DNA from: Enterococcus moraviensis ATCC BAA-383
GTDB lineage: Bacteria; Bacillota; Bacilli; Lactobacillales; Enterococcaceae
Length of the DNA: 64,000 nucleotides
Direction: 5' to 3'
NCBI RefSeq assembly: GCF_000407445.1
Contig: NZ_ASWB01000002.1
Coordinates: forward strand, 744,001 to 808,000
Shown here one piece after another: positions 27,801 to 36,150 of the stretch (the stretch's first letter is position 1; each line of letters starts with the position of its first letter). The notes beneath the pieces are model-generated. The model searched no databases. It saw only the letters and a list, made by a program, of their open reading frames with translations, and was not told where the DNA came from. The translations under genes were made by a program, and so were the position numbers.

Positions 27801-28537
27801 TCGTTCAAGGCTACCGACTTTCGACAGAAAAAGTGTATGAGAAAGTTCGCAAGGAAGTAACATTCGTGGCAGAAAAAGAAGTAAAAATAATCGAGTTTGA
27901 GTTTATTTTTGAAGGAAAAGAATTACGTGGTGATGGCATTGTTTTCACTGAAACACTAAGTCATGAAGATGAAAATATTGCGACACATCATGATCTTAAC
28001 AATCAAGAACAAACGGTTCGTTTTAATGATCCGAGTATTTCTACAATAGCTCAAGGTAAAAATGGTGAAAAAGTCCTTGAGCCAACCGATAATTTGATCG
28101 TTAAAGAATCTGCAAAGATTACAGGGTTAGTTATTGGCAATCAATATACTGTCAAAGTGAAAGCACATCGTTTGTCAGACGGTTCACTAATTAATGATAT
28201 TAGTGATGAGAAAACGTTTATCGCTGAAAAAACAGAAATAACAATTCAATTCGAATTTATAATTGACGGGAAACAGTTCACAAATGATGGAATCGTGTTT
28301 ACTGAAATACTAGAAAGTAGAAACGAGATAATTGCTAAACATTTAGACTTAAACAACGAGCAACAAACGGTTCGCTTTAAACCAAGCACAACGAGTATTA
28401 CACCAACAACACAATCAAGAGGGAATTTCCCTTCTACAGGTGAAAAAAATACTCGAATCATCCTTTGGTTAGGGCTATTTATACTCGTACTAGTGAGTGT
28501 TTTCTGGTTAGATCGCAAGAAAAATAGCATGGAATAA
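24863..28537 (+). CDS. LPXTG-anchored thioester adhesin with VaFE/T-Q ester repeats
   Basis: A 1224-aa surface protein. The signal peptide ends near AHA (about residue 33); an acidic Ser/Glu-rich stretch follows to about 120. A thioester domain has Cys in AYCVEPG (about residue 214) and Gln in ATQFSVWE (about residue 260), the usual Cys-Gln bond partners. Two SpaA/Cna-B-like prealbumin domains lie at about 390-585, then five tandem repeats of about 118 residues (588-1175). FPSTGE at 1189-1194, a membrane helix and RKKN complete the sorting signal. It is likely a covalent-binding, stress-stable adhesin attached by sortase A. No sortase or pilin gene is adjacent. Confidence 0.88.
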   Translation: MMKLKCKKLITLLVLVFTLISNFLPVIEPMVAHAESETTASETLNLEDNFDKIRTVENEPVKESSEENLERTDQTDDTPINLDEKIEAEDDKNEPAEESVKESSEETIGERSAESLAARPDPYDVQGLSNEEIISLARYMYGAYVQSNPTAEIYVTNDQNEVINIPFIQTYAVGSQELIPMKYSVKIGDKWLIQVTQIEKFRIDGKIAYCVEPGVPFNIGEGYVPHTSVGLISDSQKKVINNIVNFGSNGADSNELYIATQFSVWESLGFSVQSELTNYQAYKAQIEANINNYRTKPSFDEQEFTVVAGETVDLNDSRGVFAQYREVSNGTNTSISKQGNTLRITPSVLSTNGEINFQRTSPNSGAQYFWVKDGKQTMVTAGEIEPTKTKIRLNIIKTGSIAALKVDEEGLPLADAVFRFEYSGIVEERTTDQDGIARLDDILMGTEVTLTEIKAPDGRVIDKTPQKVIVEVNQLLTRQFTNRWARQPIKLIKLEKDANRPLKDVPFALYKVTGVTKSKIGEYKTDANGEINIESLIYNRDGYIFKELEPLHGFLPNGNDYTFKVTPEKDGEVLVVDVENETIPVELNTTATGKNGEKFVDPTKEINLEDTIRYKWLFAGRTYLYTTKIVDQKTGEVLDTLNGSFAPLAYEGFHVVKAKLDGQKYRGKTIVFYEYIYDTVKKKEVASHEDINDLGQTIKVNDPEIKTKAQGEDGRKLFNPQKKVNIKETVTFTDLVVGHKYTTTVQGYKLSDETTYENAALTKTFIATHPLMELTFEFELDGQELKGNGIVFTEKLFYESEEMANHEELTNEEQTVRFTDPKITTKAYGEEGKQLFDPHAKVPVKETAVLTDLIVGDEYKVIVQGYRLSTGKPYEKIKKELVFTATETEMEQTVDFILSGKELAGDGIVFTETLLYEEETIAEHKDLSNQEQTIVFTNPKIKTKAFGDEQKQVFDPLQKVLVKETAEITKLIIGNEYKVVVQGYRLSTEKVYEKVRKEVTFVAEKEVKIIEFEFIFEGKELRGDGIVFTETLSHEDENIATHHDLNNQEQTVRFNDPSISTIAQGKNGEKVLEPTDNLIVKESAKITGLVIGNQYTVKVKAHRLSDGSLINDISDEKTFIAEKTEITIQFEFIIDGKQFTNDGIVFTEILESRNEIIAKHLDLNNEQQTVRFKPSTTSITPTTQSRGNFPSTGEKNTRIILWLGLFILVLVSVFWLDRKKNSME
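26620..28380 (+). repeat. five tandem ~354-bp repeats in the adhesin gene
   Basis: Repeat units begin near 26627, 26975, 27328, 27683 and 28037. Each starts with a TKA.G..G..-DP motif, contains VKET...L.VG..Y and ends EQTV. Copies differ at many positions, so this is ancient duplication. The conserved Thr of KET and Gln of EQTV fit the T-Q ester-bond fold. Confidence 0.8.
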
Positions 28538-28974
28538 CGAATTGACCTTACTCAACTTAACAATCAATGATTAGTTAAAATCGTGGTGTCGATAATCGAA
28601 AAACGAATGAATAACTTCTATAAGCCATTTCTCTAAAAATCGGCATTCTTCGTTTAGATAAGGAAACTGACATCCGTTAGAAAGAGTAAAAATAGGATCG
28701 TAGAACGTTTTTCCCTAAAAAAATTACATTTTAGGAGTCGTTCGTTCATATAATATTCACATATTATTTGTACTATATAGACATAGAAGAAAGACAAACG
28801 TTACAAAAATTTCATTTGTGTGAACTCCTAATTGACCCGCTCTGAGTGTGCAGAGCGGGTTTTCTTTTGTTTTCAGTAAAGCTTTACGAACTTTAGTTCC
28901 TTCCTACTGCAAAGTTGGCCGATTTTTGTTAGAATAAGAGGGAAACCAGTTTGCTGAAGATGAGGAGAAAAAAG
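28538..28974. other. intergenic region between adhesin and polA
   Basis: No gene with a start codon and ribosome site is visible. A minus-strand frame at 28571-28714 (48 codons, no ATG, GTG or TTG) reads as protein-like sequence and may be a gene remnant. A terminator lies at 28834-28868. Confidence 0.4.
28834..28868 (+). terminator. terminator upstream of polA
   Basis: ACCCGCTCTG (28835-28844) pairs with CAGAGCGGGT (28851-28860), followed by TTTCTTTT. It lies 300 bases after the adhesin stop and may end that transcript or a small RNA. Confidence 0.8.
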
Positions 28975-31620
28975 ATGACAAAAAATAAGTTATTACTAGT
29001 AGATGGAAATAGTGTCGCATTTCGAGCGTTTTTTGCGTTGCACAATTCTTTAGAACGCTTTAAAAATAAAAATGGCTTACATACAAATGCGGTGTACGCG
29101 TTCAATAATATGTTTGAAAACGTCATGGAAAAAGAAAACCCAACCCATGTTTTAGTTGCATTTGATGCAGGGAAAACAACTTTTAGAACCGAATTTTATC
29201 CTGAATATAAAGCAGGTCGTTCGAAAACACCAGGAGAATTTAAAGAGCAAATGCCTTATATTCGTGAATTACTAACTGGTTTAGGTGTTAAATATTATGA
29301 ATTAGATAACTATGAAGCAGATGACATCATCGGAACTTTAGCAACTAAAGTTCCTAAAGAAGAATTCGATGTAGTTGTTTTATCGGGAGATCGAGATTTA
29401 ACGCAACTTGCCACAGATTCAGTCAAAGTCGATATTACCGTTAAGGGTGTCAGTGATCTAGAAAGTTATACGCCAGCGCACGTAGCAGAAAAATACGATG
29501 GTCTAACGCCAAATCAAATTATTGATATGAAAGGTTTAGCAGGGGATACTTCAGACAATATTCCAGGTGTAACAAAAATCGGTGAGAAAACAGCGATTAA
29601 ATTGTTAAAAGAATATGGCTCAGTTGAAGGCGTTTATGAAAATATCGATAATTTGAAACCAAGCAAAATGAAAGAGAATCTGATCAATGATAAAGAACAA
29701 GCATTTATGTCAAAACGCTTGGCAACAATCAATGTGGATTCCCCAGTAAAACTTGACATAGATGAGCTTAAATACGAAGGCAAAGATTTAGATAAATTGA
29801 TTCCCTTTTATAAAGAAATGGAATTTAAGCAAATGCTAAGCAAATTAAATGTTGAGGAAGAAACCGTTGAACTTGAAGATGTGCATTTTGATGTAGTCGA
29901 TACATTCACATCAGAAATGTTTACTGACGACATGGCATTATATGTTGAGATGCTGGAAGATAATTATCACACGTCTCCAATTGTAGGAGTAGCTTGGGGT
30001 AATAAAAAGAAAGTCTATGTAACCAACAGCTTATCACTATTTGAAAGCAAACCTTTTGTTGAGTGGGTGTTATCAGATAAATACAAGAAAACAGTATATG
30101 ATGCAAAACGGACGTATGTTTCGTTGAATCGATATGTTGGAAAACCGCAAGGCATCACCTTTGACGTACTATTAGCAGCTTACTTATTGGACACAAATGA
30201 CAATAGCGCTGATATTGAAGGAGTCGCACAACATTATGGCTATACAGACATCCATTCAGATGAGTCAGTATATGGAAAAGGAGCCAAAAAAGGCTTGCCA
30301 GAAGAGGATGAAGCCTTTTTTAGCCACCTTGCACGAAAAGTAAATGCCATCGATTTCTTATCCGAAAAACTAGATGCTGAATTAGTCGAAAAGAATCAAG
30401 CAGACTTATTCTATAAAATGGAGTTGCCACTTTCAAAAATTTTAGGAGATATGGAAATAACAGGAATTCGTGTAGATGCAAATCGATTAAAAGAAATGCG
30501 TATTGAATTTTCAGATCGACTACGCGAAATTGAGCAAAAAATCTATGCAGAAGCAGGGGAAGAATTTAACCTAAATTCACCAAAACAATTAGGGGTGATC
30601 TTATTTGAAAAAATGGGTCTACCTGTTATTAAGAAAACAAAAACAGGCTATTCAACAGCGGTAGATGTGTTAGAACAACTAAAAGAACAAGCGCCAATTG
30701 TAGAAGATATTTTGGTGTATCGTCAAATCGCCAAGATTCAATCAACCTATGTTGAAGGGCTGCTAAAAGTAATTCAACCGGATGATAAAATCCACACAAG
30801 ATATGTTCAAACCTTAACGCAAACAGGTCGTTTAAGTTCAGTTGATCCTAACCTACAGAATATCCCGATTCGTTTAGATGAAGGCCGTAAAATTCGTCAA
30901 GCTTTCGTTCCAAGAGAAAAAGATTGGTTGATTTTTTCATCAGATTATTCCCAAATTGAACTACGTGTTTTAGCACATATTTCAGATGATAAACATTTAA
31001 AAGAAGCGTTTATTGAGGGGCAAGACATACATTCAAGTACGGCGATGCGTGTCTTTGGTATCGAAAAACCAGAAGAAGTTACACCAAATATGCGTCGTCA
31101 AGCGAAAGCCGTTAACTTCGGTATCGTATACGGAATCAGTGATTATGGCTTGTCACAAAACTTAGGCATTACTAGAAAACAAGCACAAGAATATATCGAT
31201 ACGTACTTTGAAAAATATCCAGGAGTTAAAACATATATGGAAGATATCGTTCGTGATGCCAAGGATAAGGGGTTTGTAGAAACGCTTTATAATCGCCGTC
31301 GCTATTTACCAGATATTAATTCCCGTAACTTTAATTTACGTTCTTTTGCAGAACGGACAGCAATCAATACACCAATCCAAGGAAGTGCTGCAGATATTTT
31401 GAAAATCGCAATGATCAACATGCAAGAGCGGTTAAAAGAAGAAAAGATGCAAGCAACGATGTTATTACAAGTGCACGATGAACTTGTTTTTGAAGCACCG
31501 GAATCTGAATTGGACAAATTAAACGCACTAGTTAAAGATGTAATGGAAAATGCTGTTCAATTACATGTACCATTGCTGACTGACAGCAGTTGGGGCAAAA
31601 CATGGTATGAAGCAAAATAA
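28975..31620 (+). CDS. polA: DNA polymerase I
   Basis: An 881-aa family A polymerase used in repair and Okazaki fragment processing. The N-terminal 5'-3' exonuclease domain (to about 290) has LLVDGNSVAFRAFFAL, YEADDIIGT and SGDRDLTQL. The middle domain lacks the Asp-X-Glu of active proofreading (MALYVEML instead), as in other Firmicutes. The polymerase has motif A DYSQIELR (Asp657), the O helix RRQAKAVNFGIVYG and motif C VHDE (833-836). ATG 28975 behind GAGGAG is preferred to 28951. First gene of polA-mutM-coaE. Confidence 0.97.
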   Translation: MTKNKLLLVDGNSVAFRAFFALHNSLERFKNKNGLHTNAVYAFNNMFENVMEKENPTHVLVAFDAGKTTFRTEFYPEYKAGRSKTPGEFKEQMPYIRELLTGLGVKYYELDNYEADDIIGTLATKVPKEEFDVVVLSGDRDLTQLATDSVKVDITVKGVSDLESYTPAHVAEKYDGLTPNQIIDMKGLAGDTSDNIPGVTKIGEKTAIKLLKEYGSVEGVYENIDNLKPSKMKENLINDKEQAFMSKRLATINVDSPVKLDIDELKYEGKDLDKLIPFYKEMEFKQMLSKLNVEEETVELEDVHFDVVDTFTSEMFTDDMALYVEMLEDNYHTSPIVGVAWGNKKKVYVTNSLSLFESKPFVEWVLSDKYKKTVYDAKRTYVSLNRYVGKPQGITFDVLLAAYLLDTNDNSADIEGVAQHYGYTDIHSDESVYGKGAKKGLPEEDEAFFSHLARKVNAIDFLSEKLDAELVEKNQADLFYKMELPLSKILGDMEITGIRVDANRLKEMRIEFSDRLREIEQKIYAEAGEEFNLNSPKQLGVILFEKMGLPVIKKTKTGYSTAVDVLEQLKEQAPIVEDILVYRQIAKIQSTYVEGLLKVIQPDDKIHTRYVQTLTQTGRLSSVDPNLQNIPIRLDEGRKIRQAFVPREKDWLIFSSDYSQIELRVLAHISDDKHLKEAFIEGQDIHSSTAMRVFGIEKPEEVTPNMRRQAKAVNFGIVYGISDYGLSQNLGITRKQAQEYIDTYFEKYPGVKTYMEDIVRDAKDKGFVETLYNRRRYLPDINSRNFNLRSFAERTAINTPIQGSAADILKIAMINMQERLKEEKMQATMLLQVHDELVFEAPESELDKLNALVKDVMENAVQLHVPLLTDSSWGKTWYEAK

Positions 31621-31637
31621 TTAATAAAAATAATAGG

Positions 31638-31702
31638 AAAAAGACTGGCCAAACGAAAAAAGTTTAACACACTTTGTTGCGTTCGCTTCGGTCTTTTTCT
31701 TC
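31638..31702 (+). terminator. terminator between polA and mutM
   Basis: GAAAAAGAC..G pairs with C.GTCTTTTTC across a long loop, followed by TT. It overlaps the mutM ribosome site region, so readthrough or a nearby promoter must feed mutM. Confidence 0.5.
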
Positions 31703-31718
31703 TAAGGAGAGAGCAATC

Positions 31719-32555
31719 GTGCCTGAATTACCAGAAGTTGAAACAGTCAGGAAAGGACTGGAAAAATTGGTTGTTGGCAAAACAATCAAAGAAGTTACGA
31801 TTCTATGGCCTAGAATCATTGAAGCGCCAGAAGCTGATATCTTTGCACAACAATTGATTGGTCAAACCATTGAAAAAATGGAACGACGCGGGAAATTTTT
31901 GATATTCAAATTAACGAACTATGATATGATTTCCCACTTACGGATGGAAGGGAAATATGAAACACATACCCCAGAAGAAGAATGGACGAAACATACGCAT
32001 GTGATTTTTACGTTCACCGATGGAACTGATTTACGTTATTTAGATGTTCGCAAATTTGGACGCATGGTTTTAGTTCCTAAAAATCAAGGGGAACAGTATA
32101 AAGGGATTTTGGCTTTAGGACCCGAACCGCTTCCTGACTATTTTAAATTATCAGAATTTCGTACAGGGTTAAAAAAACATCATAAAGCAATCAAACCGCT
32201 GTTACTTGATCAACGTTTAGTGACAGGTTTAGGCAATATTTATGTGGATGAGGCATTGTGGGAAGCGAAAATTCATCCAGAACAACCTGCGGATACATTA
32301 AAACCTAAGGAAGTTGAAAGCTTGTATCATGCAATCATTGATGTGCTGGGGCGTGCTGTCGAGGCCGGAGGGACGACAATTCGAAGTTATCTAAATGCCC
32401 TAGGTGAAGCTGGTACTTTTCAAGTTTCACTAAATGTTTATGGTCAAACTGAAAAGCCATGTCCACGATGTGCGACACCAATCAAGAAAATAAAAGTAGC
32501 CCAACGTGGCACACATTTTTGCCCGAAGTGTCAAACCTTGAAAGTGAGGAATTGA
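31719..32555 (+). CDS. mutM: formamidopyrimidine-DNA glycosylase
   Basis: A 278-aa base-excision repair enzyme that removes 8-oxoguanine and nicks the site. After the initiator it begins PELPEVETV, with the catalytic Pro2 and Glu3. That fixes the start at GTG 31719 (AAGGAGAG upstream) and excludes the longer frame from 31674. The C-terminal zinc finger has CPRC and CPKC. It lies directly before coaE with a 3-base gap. Confidence 0.97.
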   Translation: MPELPEVETVRKGLEKLVVGKTIKEVTILWPRIIEAPEADIFAQQLIGQTIEKMERRGKFLIFKLTNYDMISHLRMEGKYETHTPEEEWTKHTHVIFTFTDGTDLRYLDVRKFGRMVLVPKNQGEQYKGILALGPEPLPDYFKLSEFRTGLKKHHKAIKPLLLDQRLVTGLGNIYVDEALWEAKIHPEQPADTLKPKEVESLYHAIIDVLGRAVEAGGTTIRSYLNALGEAGTFQVSLNVYGQTEKPCPRCATPIKKIKVAQRGTHFCPKCQTLKVRN

Positions 32556-32558
32556 TCG

Positions 32559-33152
32559 ATGGGAATGGTATTAGGTCTGACAGGTGGTATCGCAACGGGG
32601 AAAAGTACGGTCGTTGCTGTATTTAAGAGTCTAGGTTTCCCTATCGTAGATGCCGATATCATTGCGCGAGAAATCGTTGAAATCGGCACTCCTGGATTGA
32701 AGCAAATTGTATTAGCGTTTGGCTCAGAGATTTTAAATCCAGAGGGTTCCTTAGACCGCAAAAAATTAGGCGAAATCATTTTCTCTGATGAAACGAAAAG
32801 AAAAAAACTCAATGAACTGCTTTCTCCATTTTTGAAGGAGGCAATATTAAATCAGATTGCAGAGAAAAAAAGTCTCAATTCATTGGTCCTTGTTGATATC
32901 CCGTTGCTGTTTGAAGGGGGCTATGATAAATATGTTGATAAGGTAGCCGTTGTCTACGTTCCAGAAGCAACACAATTAGTTCGTTTGATGGAACGAGACC
33001 ATTTAACAAAAACGCAAGCGCAACAACGGATTGCCAGCCAAATGTCGATTGAAGAGAAAAAGCTGAAGGCAGATATTGTATTTGATAATCAAAATAGTAT
33101 ACAAGAGACTGAAAAAGATGTTAAAAAATGGATCGCAAAAAATATTTTTTGA
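32559..33152 (+). CDS. coaE: dephospho-CoA kinase
   Basis: A 197-aa P-loop kinase for the last step of coenzyme A synthesis. Walker A GLTGGIATGKST is at residues 6-17, and it has the CoaE features VDADIIAREIV and LVDIPLLFEGGY. The ATG is four bases after the mutM stop, so the two are cotranscribed. It is followed by a terminator and then by a polysaccharide cassette, where nrdR would be expected. Confidence 0.96.
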   Translation: MGMVLGLTGGIATGKSTVVAVFKSLGFPIVDADIIAREIVEIGTPGLKQIVLAFGSEILNPEGSLDRKKLGEIIFSDETKRKKLNELLSPFLKEAILNQIAEKKSLNSLVLVDIPLLFEGGYDKYVDKVAVVYVPEATQLVRLMERDHLTKTQAQQRIASQMSIEEKKLKADIVFDNQNSIQETEKDVKKWIAKNIF

Positions 33153-33217
33153 TAATATAACATGAAATGCTGTTTGTTTTTTTATATTAATCTAAAAAAA
33201 CAAAATTCAAAAGAAAA

Positions 33218-33257
33218 AGACCGCGAATAAACACTGTTTATTACGTGGTTTTTTTCG
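33218..33257 (+). terminator. terminator after coaE
   Basis: AAAGACC.CG-ATAAACA pairs with TGTTTAT-CG.GGTTTTTT with a short loop and a seven-T run. Confidence 0.85.
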
Positions 33258-33332
33258 TTTAAAACAATTGTTGGAATGAAAAACAGACATTTTTATACAT
33301 AATTTTAAATAACTGTTTTTCCCGTAATATCA

Positions 33333-33362
33333 TAGACAAATTTGTCAGATATGTGTTATCTT
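33333..33362 (+). promoter_or_regulatory. promoter candidate of the polysaccharide cassette
   Basis: TAGACA (33333-33338), 18-base spacer, TATCTT (33357-33362). Fair match to sigma-A consensus; the start would be about 45 bases before the gene at 33407. Confidence 0.45.
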
Positions 33363-33406
33363 TTGTGAACAAATAAGTTTACAAAAAAGGATAGTGGGGA
33401 GAAAAA

Positions 33407-34651
33407 ATGGAAAAAGAAGTAGTTGTGATTGGTTTGGGATATGTTGGGCTACCCAGTGTGGTAAATCATGTAAAAAAAGGGCATAAAGTCATTGGCTTCG
33501 ATATTGATAAGCGCAAAGTTGATCTGCTAAATAAAGGGATAAGTCACCTGGACACTGTCACGGACGAAACAGTTCAAATGCTAAAAGCAAATGGGACAGT
33601 CTTTACATATGAGGAACAATTGATCCGAGAAAAAGATGTCTACATTATTGATGTGCCAACGCCAATCGACAAAAATAAAATTCCTGATCTAAGTTATATT
33701 AAATCAGCAGTTGAGTTGATTAAAAATAAAGTGAAAATAGGTTCATTGATTATTTTAGAAAGTACAACGTATCCTGGAACGACTGAAGAATACCTTGTAG
33801 CTGTGTTTTCAAAACTTGGCTACACTATCGGTGTCGATCTTTTCATCGCATATTCTCCAGAACGAATCGATCCGGGCAATACGCAATCATTAAGTGCAAA
33901 GATTCCAAGAATCGTTGCAGGACATACAGCCGAATGCTTATCAGAAGCGAAGCTTTTTTTTGGTAGTCATGTTTCTTCTGTTTCTAATTTAAAAACAGCT
34001 GAACTGGCTAAAATATATGAAAATACATTCCGCTTAGTCAATATTGCATTAGCGGATGAGCTTCAAATAATTTCGGATGATTTATCTATTGACGTATATG
34101 AAGTACTCGAAGCAGCAGCTACAAAACCATTTGGGTTTATGAAATTTACACCTAGTTTAGGTATCGGAGGTCATTGTATTCCGGTTGATCCATATTATTT
34201 AACGTGGTTGATGGGAGCAAGAGGAGTAGAAACGCCGTTGATCGAAACCGCAGGAGAAATCAATGACTCGATGTTAGACTATTATCTAAATAAAATTGTT
34301 GCGTATATTGGTAAAAATCATGATAAAAATCTTGATAAAAAACTGGATGAAATGAAGATCGCTATTTTAGGAATAACCTACAAAAAAAATGTTGCTGATA
34401 CCAGAATGTCCTCCGTTATCTCGTTGATTCAAAAATTAAAAGAACGAAATTCAACTATTGTTGTTTATGATGATATTCTTTATTCAACGACGAATATAAC
34501 ACAAAATAATGTGAGTAGGTTAGAACAAAAATACCATCAATTGAAAGAATTTGATATGGTCATTTACGCAGTAAATCATCAACTTTATGAAGATAATAAA
34601 GCAAATATAATAAGAAATAGTCAATTGTTTTATGATCTGACTTTGGTTTAA
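33407..34651 (+). CDS. UDP-N-acetylhexosamine 6-dehydrogenase-type nucleotide-sugar dehydrogenase
   Basis: A 414-aa NAD-dependent enzyme of the WecC/WbpA/TviB class, converting a UDP-sugar to its uronic acid. It has GLGYVGLPS (NAD site), VPTPID, ESTTYPGTTEE, YSPERIDPG, and GGHCIPVDPYYL with the catalytic Cys257. These motifs resemble UDP-N-acetyl-glucosamine or -mannosamine dehydrogenases more than HasB-type UDP-glucose dehydrogenase. The HAS-like synthase gene follows after 2 bases, so its product is likely the donor for that polymerase. The pair sits between coaE and nrdR. Confidence 0.88.
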   Translation: MEKEVVVIGLGYVGLPSVVNHVKKGHKVIGFDIDKRKVDLLNKGISHLDTVTDETVQMLKANGTVFTYEEQLIREKDVYIIDVPTPIDKNKIPDLSYIKSAVELIKNKVKIGSLIILESTTYPGTTEEYLVAVFSKLGYTIGVDLFIAYSPERIDPGNTQSLSAKIPRIVAGHTAECLSEAKLFFGSHVSSVSNLKTAELAKIYENTFRLVNIALADELQIISDDLSIDVYEVLEAAATKPFGFMKFTPSLGIGGHCIPVDPYYLTWLMGARGVETPLIETAGEINDSMLDYYLNKIVAYIGKNHDKNLDKKLDEMKIAILGITYKKNVADTRMSSVISLIQKLKERNSTIVVYDDILYSTTNITQNNVSRLEQKYHQLKEFDMVIYAVNHQLYEDNKANIIRNSQLFYDLTLV

Positions 34652-34653
34652 AT

Positions 34654-35931
34654 ATGATCAAAATCAAACAATATGGAGAAAAAATACTCTATCTTTCATT
34701 GTTTTTACTTTTGTTATATTTAATTTATTTGTGGAGAATAAATACATCCAGTAGGGAATATCGTATCGTCATGTTTTTATATTCTATCAATTTTGTTTAC
34801 TTAGTGACAAAATTGAGTCTAGCCTTAACCTATTTGCCTTCAAGAGGACCTGTGAAAAAATTCAAAATTTCAGTGATTATTCCCAGTTTTAATGAAGACA
34901 AAGAATCTGTTGAAAAAGCTGTTCTAACGTTGCTGAAACAAACATATCCAATTCATGAGATTATTTTTATTGATGACGGCAGTGAGAATGAAGATGCGTA
35001 TTTAGCCATAAAAAATCTAAAGATAGAAAATTTAGTAGATATAAATGAAGTCAATAAAAATATCAAGTTGACAAGTGTGCGATTAGAGCAAAATAGTGGG
35101 AAGAAAAAGGCTCAAGAAGTTGGTTTTATCCAGGCTACAGGTGATTTATTTTTATTAGTTGATTCTGACGGGGAGATTACTGAGACAGCATTGGAAGAAA
35201 TGATTCGTCCTTTTGGTGATCCGAAAGTTGGATCGGTTGTTGGGAAAATTGAAGTTCGAAATCTTTCAGATAATTTTTGGACGAGGTTGCAAGATATTAT
35301 TTATTCCAATTCCTTTCAAATCGGACGTGCATCACAATCACAAACCGGTAATGTCATTGTGTGTTCAGGTGCATTAAGTATGCACCGAGCTAATTTTGTA
35401 AAGCGAAATATGAGAACCTTTAGAAAAGAAACATTTATGGGCATACCTTGTTCTGCTGGAGATGACCGTTTACTTACTGATATTTCATTAGAACGACGGT
35501 ATAAGACAGTCTATCAATCAACGGCTATTTGCTATACAGATGTCCCCAATTCGCTCAAAAAATTTTTTAAACAACAAGTTCGTTGGACTAAATCTGCACT
35601 GATAATGACGCTATTTTCATTTAGATACTGTTTTATTCGACCTTTTTCTATGGTTTGGCAGTTGTTGGAAACGTATTTGTGGTTATATAATGTTATTGTG
35701 ACGCTTACCTTGCTTTGGCAACATAAATTAGGAATTGGTGTTGAAGTCTCCTTTGTCGCCGTAGTCTATTTCATACTGGTAAGTTATTTATCAAATATTT
35801 TTTATACAAAGCGAAATATAAAAACATACCTAATAACGTTTGTGTATTCCTTTTTTTATTCTGTTTTATTATTTGGGATCAGGTGTTATTCATTAGGAAC
35901 GATTCTTAAAACTGGTTGGACGACTCGATAA
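34654..35931 (+). CDS. hyaluronan-synthase-like processive glycosyltransferase (GT2)
   Basis: A 425-aa membrane synthase, the length of streptococcal HasA. It has two N-terminal membrane helices and a GT-A domain with VIIPSFNED, IDDGS, VDSDGE, the segment SQTGNVIVCSGALSMHR, GDDRLLTD and the processivity motif QQVRW (about 307-311). Three or more C-terminal helices follow. Many of these blocks match class I hyaluronan synthase from memory of that protein. The paired dehydrogenase seems to make an N-acetyl-hexosaminuronate, so the product may be a related, not identical, polymer. Confidence 0.82.
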   Translation: MIKIKQYGEKILYLSLFLLLLYLIYLWRINTSSREYRIVMFLYSINFVYLVTKLSLALTYLPSRGPVKKFKISVIIPSFNEDKESVEKAVLTLLKQTYPIHEIIFIDDGSENEDAYLAIKNLKIENLVDINEVNKNIKLTSVRLEQNSGKKKAQEVGFIQATGDLFLLVDSDGEITETALEEMIRPFGDPKVGSVVGKIEVRNLSDNFWTRLQDIIYSNSFQIGRASQSQTGNVIVCSGALSMHRANFVKRNMRTFRKETFMGIPCSAGDDRLLTDISLERRYKTVYQSTAICYTDVPNSLKKFFKQQVRWTKSALIMTLFSFRYCFIRPFSMVWQLLETYLWLYNVIVTLTLLWQHKLGIGVEVSFVAVVYFILVSYLSNIFYTKRNIKTYLITFVYSFFYSVLLFGIRCYSLGTILKTGWTTR

Positions 35932-35943
35932 AAATGAGAGAGT

Positions 35944-35983
35944 AAGGACAAGGAGGCAAAAAAGTCTCATGTCCTTTTTCTTT
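35944..35983 (+). terminator. terminator after the HAS-like gene
   Basis: AAGGACA pairs with TGTCCTT across a 19-base loop with further partial pairing, followed by a T-rich run. Confidence 0.7.
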
Positions 35984-36077
35984 TTTTCCTTTAACAGAAC
36001 ATTTGAATTTATCATATTAAATCACAATTAAATTCTTTAGGAAGTCATGGTAGATGGATGGTTTCTCAAGCATTTCA

Positions 36078-36086
36078 TGTTATAAT
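36078..36086 (+). promoter_or_regulatory. extended -10 promoter of nrdR-dnaB-dnaI
   Basis: TGT-TATAAT at 36078-36086 is a perfect extended -10; no strong -35 is needed. The nrdR start lies 65 bases downstream. Confidence 0.65.
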
Positions 36087-36150
36087 ACAGGTAGTAAATT
36101 AAAAAATAAACAAAATGATAGATACTATAAGATAAAATGAGGTGAACACT

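Noticed and set aside
26620-28380. CRISPR array or mobile repeat
   Set aside because: The repeats are 354 bp, in-frame, diverged protein-domain duplications within one gene.
33407-34651. Calling the dehydrogenase hasB (UDP-glucose dehydrogenase)
   Set aside because: Its motifs (PTPID, ESTTYPGTTEE, GGHCIPVDP) fit the WecC/WbpA class better than streptococcal HasB.
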